From Acanthochromis polyacanthus (taxonomy: Eukaryota > Chordata > Actinopteri > Pomacentridae): 64,000 bases of DNA. The notes under the pieces were generated by a model. That model saw nothing but the letters and a program-made list of their open reading frames with translations. It had not been told where the DNA came from and made no database searches. The position numbers and the translations under genes are program-made. Positions 12,465-24,400 of the stretch are shown piece by piece (position 1 is the stretch's first letter; each line of letters starts with the position of its first letter). The stretch covers positions 10,816,653-10,880,652 of the forward strand of contig NC_067131.1 in the NCBI RefSeq assembly GCF_021347895.1. Direction: 5' to 3'.

Positions 12465-15400
12465 AGTCAACATTGGCCCCCACCTCACGTCCACCTCGGG
12501 AGTCCAAGTATTAATCCCTAGCGTCAGCATGGTGTGTGGATGGCGGGGATCTGTCTGGTGCCAGGCGGTGGCCGGCACTGCCCTGACTCCTTCCCTGCAG
12601 GACTAGATTGATACTCGGTGTGTGTGTGCAGACATGAGTGTGTGTGTTAGATATCCCTCGAAGGGCTTATTACAGAAATTATGGCATATTTCAAAACACA
12701 CGCACACACTCGGGCACACTGGCCTCTGCAGCGTCTTGTCATCCGTTAATCTTGTTAAACTGTTTCAGCTCGGTCAGGGGTTTGCCCCCGAGTAAAGTAT
12801 TTGATTGCAGGGCTAAAAACATTAGACCGTCTTGTTGCAGTGCTTATTGGGCTTACACTGTGATTCGGTGACATTGAGGTGATGGTTAAGGCTTTTTGAG
12901 ATGGGCCTTACGCATGTCTAAGGGCTTTTATACTCTTTAATCCACTATAAGGTATTGGACTGTGCTCTGACTGTCCCTGAAAATCTATAGAGTCAAGTAA
13001 ACAACTGCCAATTGATGTTTTATCTGACACACGTCACTAGAACAGTTATAGGTCTACTTATGTTTGTATTATGAGCTTTATTTGTGTGTCTGTGTATGCA
13101 TGGAGTACTTTTACTGCTTACTTATTGTAAATATGTCCAAGAAAAGGGACAGAATTGGCATAATAAGATATTACTATTTGAAAAAAATCATTCTAGGGCT
13201 GAGAATCCACCTGGATTTTGTCTTATGGTTGCACTTTTGCGCTTCTAGCAGATGTCCTCTGCTGTACAGTGATCGATTGTCTGTGTGTGAGTAATGTGTC
13301 GTCATCCATCTATGATCTGGCAGCGTATGCCGTCCACTATAATCCTCGAGCTGCTATTGGTGGGCGGTGGGATGGAGGTGGAAGTGGGGGAGTGAGGAGT
13401 TAAGACGGAGAATCTTTGGACAGCATCGCTGCAAAGATGTCTTAACTCGCTGCTGGCAAGCAAAAAAGTCAGCTTACTTTAGGCTGCATGAGTCACACAC
13501 ATATGCTGTGTTCGCTTTGTCTTTTTGGCTTATCCTGAGTCCTCCTCACAGATCTGAATGATGTCACTGATGTCTCATTTATCATTTATGAGAGTCATGC
13601 AACTGCCATCGATATTTATTAGTAGTTTAGATTTTACAACTCCTTTTTCTTTCTTTACCCAATAATACATTTCTCAACAGTCATTACCTCATCATAGGGA
13701 AAGAAGCCTAGAGATGCATCATATCAAGTGATATATTCTCCATGATTCTAATACAAAGTGAACCAAAATATTGGATACACATATCAGGAAAATAAAAGCT
13801 TGCATAAATAATTCAATACCAAATTTATTCTGACATCATGACATTAATACGTTACCTTTGGCTTCTACAATTGCAAGAGGTGCCCAAAGTGGTGGCCATT
13901 GGCTTCCAGATATGTATGTGTACGGCAGACTACTGCTTGGGTAACGTTGGCCAAAATGCCCAATGGGATTGCTGCACATGCATTTTCAATTTCTTGTCTG
14001 TGGGCCACCAACGTAGTTGGTTTCCTGCAATACACAATATCCTTTAGGGTCCTCCATAGGTAAAAGTCTGCAGTTTTTCCCCCAATAGGTAAAAAATTTT
14101 CTTTTCCTGATGTGAGTATACCTTATTTTGGCTGACTCTGTATATAAGAGATTGGATTGACACATTAAGTTCCCATCTCTACATGCTTTAGTTACATGTT
14201 AGATGACACTACTGGTACCTGTAAGTAACATGACTGATGGCATCTGTGTTTGTTCAGGTAGAACTGTGGGAAAAATGTGACCTTGTGCACCTTCCTTTGA
14301 ACAGGACTAGTTTGCAGCTGATAAGCTTCTAGTTGTTGCTCCTCACGTGAAGAGTTATGTTGGGATGCAGATTGTAAATCTGAGCAGAAGCTGACCAAAG
14401 ACATGAGATGAAAACTTTTGGTTACCACAACTGCTGTGATTTGACTGCAGTAAAGAAGTAAGATTTGCACATTTTCTGTTGTTTTTAAGTTCTATTCACT
14501 CATAGACACACTGTTATTCCATCGATTTTGCGCTCTACAATACGCTACTCTCAAGGCTTTTGCCAAGTCAAATCAAGTCACAGTTATTTACATAGCTCAT
14601 GTAAAACAACAGACCTTAAGCCATAGCACTTTCCAGCAGGGAAATTAGATTTATGTTACAAATTTATTTAACAAATTCAAATGTTACAGCTAAGATCCTA
14701 CAATATCACCTGACTAAATTCAATATTAAAGCAAGAGTATATAGTAGAAATTAACCCAACTAGCTTTAAAAATAAAGTTAAAAGCCTACAATATAATATA
14801 CTACACCAGATTACCTGACTTAATCTGAAAAATGAAGATTGGTCCTCTAAAAATGATTTAGTTGTCAGTGATAGTGTGTCACAATCTGATAAACAGAGTG
14901 TGTTTGTTTGAATATCTATGGTAAAAGTTACCACAGTTGATATTTATTGTACAAAACCGTCACAGTGGTTACAGATGTTGATCTTGAGTACAATAACATC
15001 AGCAACACAGACTGTATCAACAGGGGCATTTATAGCGATATTGCTGTGGTATTTATTGTAAATTTACTTGTGTTTTTGGAATATTAAATCTGTTAAATCT
15101 GTCACAACTTGGCTTGTATTTGGATAGTTGTTAAATCAAGTCATATTTTTAGCAGCAGTAAGCCTGATAATCTCTTAGTACAATGCTACAATTTCACAGA
15201 GAAATTCAACTTGTTAGAGGGTAATTGCACTAAGAAGCTTACTTTCTTGTCTAAAACGCTGTAGTTTGAGGAATATAAAGGAATCATTTTATTATTTTTG
15301 TGTGTAGAGAGTGCAGTGAGATCAACTGTATAACATACTTCCTTTAGTTAGTTGTGGGAAAACTCAAAGAGCCCCAAGGAAGATCTTTGTCTTTACTTGT

Positions 15401-18400
15401 CCAGCACTTAGCAACAGATATAATCCAACAAGTTTAGTCATCTCAGAGTAGGCAGTTCTCACACTCAGATTGTAAAGCACAACAAAGTATTTTCCCACAC
15501 TGGGAAACTAAAGGCAATAACTCTCAATGTATGTATGAAATGGCCATGTAAAGTCACATAAAGACTAAAAATGTAATGGCAGTCTCTTACTATTTACATA
15601 CCTGAGCATTCTTTTACCATGGTGTTGCACCACTGAAGCACCTGTGAGGCCCAAAACACTCATTGTCCTCATCTTTTCCATTAGCTTGAAGCTTCTTTGG
15701 TTCAAAAGGCTCCAGACTTAATTATTTCAATCCCTCCTAAAGGTCCCTCTGCACATATGCAAAACCGATGGTCTCTTGAAGTAATTGCACCTTGTTCATT
15801 ACAGAAATGAATCAAATCGGGAAATTCCAAAGAAGCCAGAGATCCAAGTCTTGGCTCCATTTGGTGTGCAAAGTTGAAGCATCTTATTTGTTCAACATGT
15901 AAATCAAATTGTAGCCTTGTTCACCTGGGAACGTGAAAAGATGTATCTGTTGGTGTCTCGGAGCCGATGCTAAGCACAAGATTAGATCTGGAGAAAATCA
16001 CATTCTGGATGCTACATGTATCCACACATAGCCTGCTTTTATAATATCTGGTTACAAATAAAGTCCAGGAATACTCAAATGTTAGGTAGAGGTTGCTGTG
16101 AGATTCTGCCAGAAGCAGGAATGTGACCTTTTGACATTTGACCCTAAAAAAAAGATAAACAGGATGGTATGTCGCTGAATAAACTCCCCTTTTTCCGTTT
16201 TTGAGTGACCTTCTACGTGAGACAACAGCCGCCGGTGATACAAATCTAGACAAAAGGATACAGCTAATGTGTGAAATGGCTGCAGTTTGAAGCCCTTTTA
16301 GAGCCTTGTTAATATTTGCACTCCCTCTGCTGACATTGTTTCTTATCCCAGGTGCCCGCGTCATGGATTTTTTTTTTTAATATATTCAATGTTAACTGGA
16401 AGTTGATACTCGCAGGGTAAATACTGTTGCAGGTGTTGGCATTTCATAGCCTGTGTGAACTTATTCTCAAGTAGCTTCACGTTGAACACACACACTTGCA
16501 GAGTTGCTCATGTGATCGTTTGGGTGAAGCCACTCCCGGCTCTCCAAAACTTGGCTTGATATGAGGAGGGCCCCCTGCTATTCTCGTTGCCATGGCGACC
16601 ATGCACTCTGTGTTGAACTTTGGAGCAGAGCACAACAGCGCTGATTGTGTTTGACCTCAGAGCGCGCTGTGCACCGCGGGGCAAACTTTTGACTTTGCAC
16701 AGCTATTAGTGTAGCTGACTGACAGCGGAACGCCAAGAAAGCAAAAGAAAAGTATCACGAGACTGGTGGTTGTGCAACAAAGCAATGCAAATTAACAAGA
16801 TGGCCATTTCATGTGGAGATAAAATGCACTTTGGTGGTTTTATAGATTATATAAAAGAGTTTAAAAAGTATTCTTAAGTGCAGATTAACTGAGAGAGCAT
16901 TGAGAGGAGAAGGTGTTCAATCACAGCATCAGAATTTTGATAGAATTCAGCTGATCAGAGGAGGAGCTCGGACAGGTGTCAGCAGATTGTGAAACATGTA
17001 ACAGATCAAGGCCCTGAAATGGATTAAACTTCACCGGAACTCGCCTGTCTTAGTCGGTGAATATTGCTGTGGCCACATGTGATTTAACTCAAACATGACT
17101 CCTTCTGTCAGAGAAACATCATTAAGAAACTAAAGGGGAATCATGCAAGGATGCAGCAAAACTGCACCTCTGAAGTTAAAAAGAAAAAAAATGCTATTAG
17201 ATGTCTGTTAAAAAATGAGAAATTAAACTCCTGCAACTCCAGATTTTCTGGCATTGTTGTGTTTGTGGGAGAATTCAATAAGCGCGTTCACACGACACTT
17301 TCACTAGGGTGGTCATGATAGATCTAAAAACTGCAAAACTCATCACAGGTGTCCAAATTCCAGACAACACACTGATTCTAAGCAGGTCTTCACTTTGTAT
17401 CATGGATTTGTGACGTCTTTTCCATGGTTTTCCACCAGCAAACATTTCAGAGTTCAGCTCCAGGTTTTATTATCCACCAGCGTGGTCGTCCTGCCTGGTG
17501 TGTGCATGTTTGTGTGCACTGATGGTGGGTTCCCATCCATTCTCATGGTAATTGGAGCTCTGGAATGGAGCTTCTGCAGCGGGACGCTCAGTCTCTCCAC
17601 GAGGCTCAGGAGCCGGACTTCAGATTGACAATGGACTATCTCAGAATGTTTGAACTACTCTGCGCGGAGGGGCATGTGCATGTTTTTAAAGTAGTTTGAA
17701 GAAAGTTGGGAACAGCAGGTGGGTGAAGCCTCATCATCTCCCCTTTTCTACCCTCTGCTCTCTTTTTTTGTCTGTGGTGCACGGCAGTGAAAATGCATCA
17801 AATCAGAGAGAGTGCTGTAGGGAATTTTAGGGAGTGTTTGTGTCTTTACGGCTTAGGTTTAAGGGGACGTTTTCAGCTTGAATATTTACTAAAAGGCATT
17901 GATAAAGAGTGTAGAATGCAATCTGTGATAACTAATACGCATGCATTAAAGTGGGCAAAGCCAGAGATAGCATCTTTTACGTCAATCTCATCAAAGAAAA
18001 GCTGGAAAATATTGGATTTCATGTGACTCAGATGATACATATTAACCCTAAATCACAGTGGGAGCATATTTAATCCAGAAATTCACTCCCAAAAGCACAC
18101 TGATCACACTCTCGCCCATTTTTGTGTAACTTTAATCTCTGCGTTCTGACCTCCAGCTGGTATCTGCTACTGAGTTTCTGTTAAATCTTTGATGGCCTTT
18201 GTTAATCTAACACTTGTGACTCTGACTTGAGTCATACTGGGTGTCAGTAGATAGACGCTGCAGTGTAGCAAGAGCTGTCTCATGTCATTTTATAGCGCTG
18301 TTACGGTCAACACAGTCCACTCCCTGATTTGTTTTGAACTATAAGCTTGAGCATGATTCATAAGGAGATAAGGAGAAGAGATGGAAATTCTAGCTGCTTC

Positions 18401-21400
18401 CGTGAACAAATTTCCTGGTTCCAGAGAAATCTTCAGACTCCTGTTTGAAGAAATGAGTTCACTGAGTTTTCCAGATGACTTTGCTGAGTGAATCCCAGAA
18501 CATTCTCGACATGGAACTGATGTTAACAGAGCTGTTCCAGGTTTCGCTTGGCAAAGACGGCAATAGATGAGTCAGTGTACCTGCTTTTTGGACTTTAATC
18601 CGCGCTATTGCACCTGTTGGAAGCCTGTGCATTACAAACAGGGGCTTAAAGCCGTGACCCACAATGAGTTTGTGTTCAAATGAGTCTAAAATAGTAGAAG
18701 AAAGGGGATAATTACTATCTGGATATGGTAGATCATTTTGAATTCAACATTTTTTCCAGTTTACTTCAATAGTTTTTGGAAATACATACTTTAAACGAGA
18801 GAAATCGTGCATTTTTGTGCTTTTTTGTGTGTTCTTTTTCCTCATTTGTTAAAATATCAGCTCCAAATGCAGCTTTAACAGAGTTTTTTTTTTCCTGTGG
18901 TAAATGCAAAACTTATCTTATCCAAAATAATTCTCCAGTAGTTTTTGTTTTCCAAAGAACCAGATGCCAATTAGTTGTGGAACTGGAATTAAAAGCTTCC
19001 CATATTCATTAACCCATATACTCCACCCATAAGTCTGGATATGTGCAGTCTCTTTGTTTTATTTTCCAAACTCTCTACTATGTGGAATCAGGTCAGCATC
19101 TGAGCTCATTTATGGCAGATAAACACGGAAACCCCCTGCTGCTCTCCTCGTCCTTGCGTCAAGTTTTTCCCCCACATAAAGATTCTTTCCGTGTCACACC
19201 AAATCTTTATGTCTGTGTTTGACTACACTGAACACACACAAGGCTTATTGTACACTGTAGCACATAAAGAGTCAAAGCCCACGCACAATACACACACCCA
19301 GAGCTATCCAAACATCCTCTATTCTCCCTGTAAAACTCAAACATCTCCTTTAACCAGGTTGTTGTTTTTGTGCTGCAGTGAAAGAACAGTATTGTAAATG
19401 TGCCCTGAAAAGGCAATGTGAGACTTTTGGACGCTGTTTAGCGATCGACAGGTGGTGAAATTATTGGAATGACTGCTGATTTATGTCAAGACTTCTAGAA
19501 ATGTTCCTAAAAGTTAACATTTCTATTGTTTTTAATCTGAATGAGAATACAGAGGACCTTTAATGGTTGTACTGAATCATTACTTTGCATTAGAGCTGGC
19601 ATTCTGGAAGTGGTTCTGTGCAGCAGTTGGCTGAGTTTTATGTATTTCTTTTTCAAATATAAAATGTTGTCCTTCGCTTACTGTAAACTGGCTGTGAAAT
19701 GAATTGGGTAAATTGTACTTGAGTTGTTTCATAGCTGCTGTATGTTTATGTGCAGCCATGCAAACAAACGTAATTCCTGTAGCCTCTTTATGAAACTTCA
19801 CAGAACAAAGAAAAGCGAAATTCCCTCCGAAGTGGGTCAAAATCTGCACGTGACTTCAACAGGTCGGCCTCGATGGAAATAGTCGCTTATTGAAATGTGT
19901 GAAGTGGAGCATGTGATGTGAATGTGTGTGTTGAGGATCAAACGTGGGAATGAACCGATTGATTCCAATTAAATTTTGAGTCTTTTGTTTTCGGCTTCTC
20001 TGCATTGTGTCACCATGTGACTTTTAAAACCCATTAGTGGACTACTTTCTCATCGGCGAGGGGAGAAAATGCAGGAGTGCTGGCAGTTGGCGCTGACGGA
20101 TGCTGCAGGCTGCAAGCGATGAGAAAAGCTCCTTTGGGTCGAGGTTTAGCCAAGTCACGTGAAGAGAGAGAGGGATGAGGTCAGGGTGTGAGGGAGACAA
20201 AAGGCAGGTGACCCAGTAAGACCACACACGGTGCTGTTTACAAAATAGAAAAAATTGTGTCTTGAAATGTAAGAAGTTGAGCATAAATGCTTCACAAAGT
20301 GAAGAAGATTCTTCCACAATCCTCCAATGAGAAGTGGGTATTTTACAGAGCCAGTGGTCTCTTAAGGGTTAAGTTTTTTTTTTTTAAAGCTATGCATGCT
20401 TTTGTGCAATTTCCACAAAACTGTGAATTTGTCGCTGTTTGTCTGTGCGAGTAGCATGCAAGTGTGCAAATTCCTGCATGGGGTAAGATCAGGGTAAGCA
20501 GAGTTAACTTCATTAGGCTCTGACAGCATCTGTTCGAGGAGGAAGAATGACGTCACTTTCATCCGTCAACACAACGCAGCACATGCTGAGTCTCCTCCTG
20601 CTGAGGCATCCCCGATCCACTAACTGTAATACACACGAACTGAAGTCAGTGTTCCCCCCCGCACAGTTTTACTTGATCATAATATCATGCTTCAACATGG
20701 TATGCATTATTTGTTGCAGTTCGTGTATTGTATGTGCAGGTGTTTCTGTAATTACGCTGATAATCTAAGATCCTGTTGTGCTTTCTTAGGATAAAGACAC
20801 AGTAGCAGATATGGTGAGATATGTAGAAATATGTTATCATAGCAGCTAGCAGTTGTGGAAAGTATTACCAGTGTAGTATACTTAAGTATTTTCTTGTAGT
20901 GGTGCGTAATGGTTCGAGTACATTACATTGCTGAGGGGAAATGTTGTTCTTGTCACTGTGTGAATCCCAAAACCCACCTGCAGATTTTGAAAAGTGTTTT
21001 CTACAACAACTGCACCATTTTTCAGAACTAAAAATCGTGAAATCGGAATCATTTTTCATCAGTTTTCAACTGCCCTTGGAGTTTATCTGTGACTTGCTTC
21101 ACCAAATCTAAGCTTACAGTTGTGATATTTTATCAGATTATAGAATTTAAATGCATCTTATCACAAACACATACAGCAGCAGTGGTCATTCCTTACACTC
21201 TCCATGTACAATGTTCATGAGCCCCACAGACAGATCCTATTCCCATCACTCTCCGGTGCTGTTATCTGTCTTCCCCCTGTCCCTCTCTAACTGCCTCTTC
21301 TTTAAAGTCTGCTCCGTCCCTGAGAGCCTATACGTCTGTAGTTGCTGTCACAAGCCATTGTGCCGCGCACAAAGAGCCCGAGTCCAATCCAGTTTTGTGT

Positions 21401-24400
21401 CCATTCATAAAAAGCAGCGATGCGTGAACCAGGCTTTTCCCCTCCAGTCCCAGGCTCCCCCAGAGATCAGCGCTGTTCCAGTGATAGCAGAGACATTGAT
21501 CAAAAGCTTGTCAGACAAGACGAAGAGTGCTGGGCGGACCGGGTGGGTGGGCAGGAGTGTGTTTGGTTCTAAATGAACGGGGACGTGGGCTGGGAAACTT
21601 CTTCTCTTGACTCTTCCCACTGTCATCTCTACAATACCCCCTTCATTTGCCTTTTTGCCACAACAAGGTTTGCGTTTTTGCAACCTTCATGGCAATTCAT
21701 GGGCAGAAATTGTTAAATTAATTGTATGGATTTGTCTTAAATAATATAATAATCAGAGGAGCACTGACTGATGAGAAAAAAAAACCTTTCTTACCTTTCC
21801 AGAAATGACGCTTTTGTCTTCCCAACCCAAACCACTGGATTCCCTGCCGACCTTGGACACGACCCCCGCCGCCGGTACAGGGGCCGAGGATCCTGAGCTG
21901 AGGATGCTGGAGAAGAGGTCGAAGGTCATCGAGGAGCTGCTCCAGACGGAGGGGGACTACATCAAAGATCTGCAGATGTGTGTCGAGGAGATCATTGAGC
22001 CTCTGCAGAGGAAGCAGGTAGCAAAATGGAAACGCAGCAGAAAATTTAGGAAATATGATAATAAATGGATGTGTGCAGAAGAAGAGGTGGTGTGAAGACT
22101 TCATCTGAAAAAGGTTGAAAATCTAGAATGCTGTAAATAATGAGATCTACATGCCTGTTGTCAGGAAGGACAAAGAAGTACAAAGGAACATCGTTAAAGA
22201 TTGTACAACTACAACACAGACTGATTATAAAAAACCCGAATACTCATATATTTGAATTGAAACTCTGTATTTTTTGGTTTTGCATGTGTCAGTAAACACC
22301 TCTGAAGGAATCTTAGCAGTGTTTTAACCCGTTCTGTCTTTGTGAAGGTGAAGAATGTGGACTTTGAAGGGCTCTTCGGCAACATCAGCTCTGTGATCGA
22401 CCTGTCACAACGGCTGTTTGATGCCCTGAAGGAGACGGACTCTACAGGTGAGGAGCCAGTTTTCAAAAGACGCACGACCAATCAGGAAGCTTGTTTCCAG
22501 AGAAGCATTCTGTGTACTATACTTTACTCGTGTCTCAGCCATAGACTGTCACCTGACTGAATTTTATTGGCTGTAAATGCAGGTTGAAGTTAGTCAGCTT
22601 TAAATGAAGGAAGCAAAGTATGTCTGTATAAAGCAATGTTTAATTTATGGTTGTGTTGTGTAGAAGTGGTCCAAGCTGTCTGTCTGTACTGACCCAACTT
22701 TTTTGTGTGTTGTGAGTATTTTCAGTAAAACCTGTCTTCCTCCTCCTTCCTTTCCTGCCTCCGTTCCTAAATTAACCCTTACATTTCCGTGCACTGTCTC
22801 CTCAGGAAAAGTATTTCTGGACTTCAAAGCCGAGCTGGAAGAGGTGTACAAGATTTACTGCCAAAACCATGACGATGCCATCTCTCTGCTGGAGAGCTAC
22901 GAGAAAGACGAAAACGTCCAGCGCCACGTGTTGGAGTGTCTGGAAAGACTGAGGTGAGTCGCAGAGAAAATGTCAGAAAAGGTTAATTATTAGCTATAGA
23001 TTGTAGGTTTGATCTGTGTGGTTTACTCTTTAAAAAAGTCTTTTGCACGTGAGTGAGAAACAGAAATGTGCATGTTGTGTGTGCGAGCATGAAACCAACT
23101 TAGCAAGCAAGAGTGCCACTAATACGAAGTTTGAGTAAAATATTAACTGTAAGTCTTTTGATTATTTAGAGTTCAAAAAGTGAAAAAAACAATGGGAACT
23201 GTGTTGCTAGTGTTATTTGAAACCAGCTTATGGAATAGAAAAATACATGTAGAGTCTGTTGATTTTTAATCAGCTCAGATTCAAAATACAGTTAAAAAAA
23301 CCTTTCTTGTTATGGAATAAATTTTCCTCCATCATATTCACATGAAGTTAATTTATGATGGGTTTTCTCTGCAGACTTTGGACTATAATGCGTGGGCAAG
23401 TTATGAGAGGGTAGAGCTGTCACTGTGTAACTTTAAACAAAACAACTGCTTTATCAGTTTTCGTATTCAAGTCTGTCCTCTCAAACTGAGCCACCTCAGT
23501 TTGTAGTCCGTCCTGCTGTCAGCGTGCTCTGTCTCACGTTGGTTCTGTAAACCCTCAGTATTGTGGAGCACTTCAAGAATGTGCTCTACCTGGTTTCTCC
23601 TGTCTGGTTTCACCGTGACTCAGGTACTTGAGTTGTCTGAAATACAGTCCTCCCTCTGTGTTTGAAGATAAACACAATTCCTTATTGGCTGGAGTCTGGA
23701 CCCGTAGTCAAAAGCAAAAGTGCAATGTGCATCTAAAACAGCGCTCACTGCCCATCCCTTGTCCGCAATACGTTTTTAGTTTCCTTTTCTTACTTCTGAA
23801 ATCTGTCATTTTGTAAGACTTACGTAAACGGGCTCGCTGTGACAATAATCGCTTTTTCTGAAAATGCGTCTCTCTTGCCACTTATTAAGCCTTGAAAAGG
23901 TCATGTGTGCTGCCACTTTGTGGAAACTGAAGTTTTGCTGCCAGCCTGGGCCCCCGTCCAGGTTGACGAGAAAATTCACCAAACACAACCATAACAACCA
24001 GTGACGTAGCTGGTGTCGCTGTTTTACTGACCGTGGAGTTAAATCATGTGGTTTTAGTCAATGCAAAGGCAAACCCTTCCTTTAGAAATGTGCAGAATGT
24101 TAGACTTGCTGCAAAATTAAACATTTATTCAGGTGTACGGCTTGCAGTATAAATCCTGTTTTTGTCATCTTTTCTATCTCCCTCCATCCTCCCCTTCAAC
24201 AGGGCCATTTATCGCGAGTGGTAAGTCTGCAGTGTCGTCATGATTTCCAGCATGAGAATCAACTTGACCGCATGCTCATTGCTCACTAACCCCTATTTAC
24301 AAATGATCTCTGTGTGTGTGTGTTTTATGTGATAGCTAAAAATGAAAGTGTGGCTTTAAAACCATCTCTTCTGGCCTTGTTGGGCCTTTTCATTTTCCCC

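Larger units (their letters stand above)
10606..21802 (+). other. large dnmbp intron before the DH exons
   Basis: Eleven kilobases with no supported exon. Contents worth naming are listed separately: an 8-bp-TSD hAT element (11810), a CA microsatellite (12421), a transposase remnant (13865), an RFX-type site in a CpG-richer stretch (16586), and a decayed common repeat (20846). About 14565-14640 (CAAATCAAGTCACAGTTATTTACATAGC and on) also resembles a frequent fish dispersed repeat. Other open frames here are short and show no recognisable domain. Confidence 0.5.

Noticed and set aside
15921..16364. 147-codon minus-strand frame in the dnmbp intron
   Set aside because: No recognisable domain or splice signals fitting a gene, and ordinary AT-rich intron composition; most likely a chance frame.
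17395..17720. Possible first exon ending at CAGCAG|GTGGGTGAAG
   Set aside because: The ATG-started frame ([10 protein letters not shown]...) stops before the donor, so no coding exon can be supported; an untranslated exon cannot be excluded.
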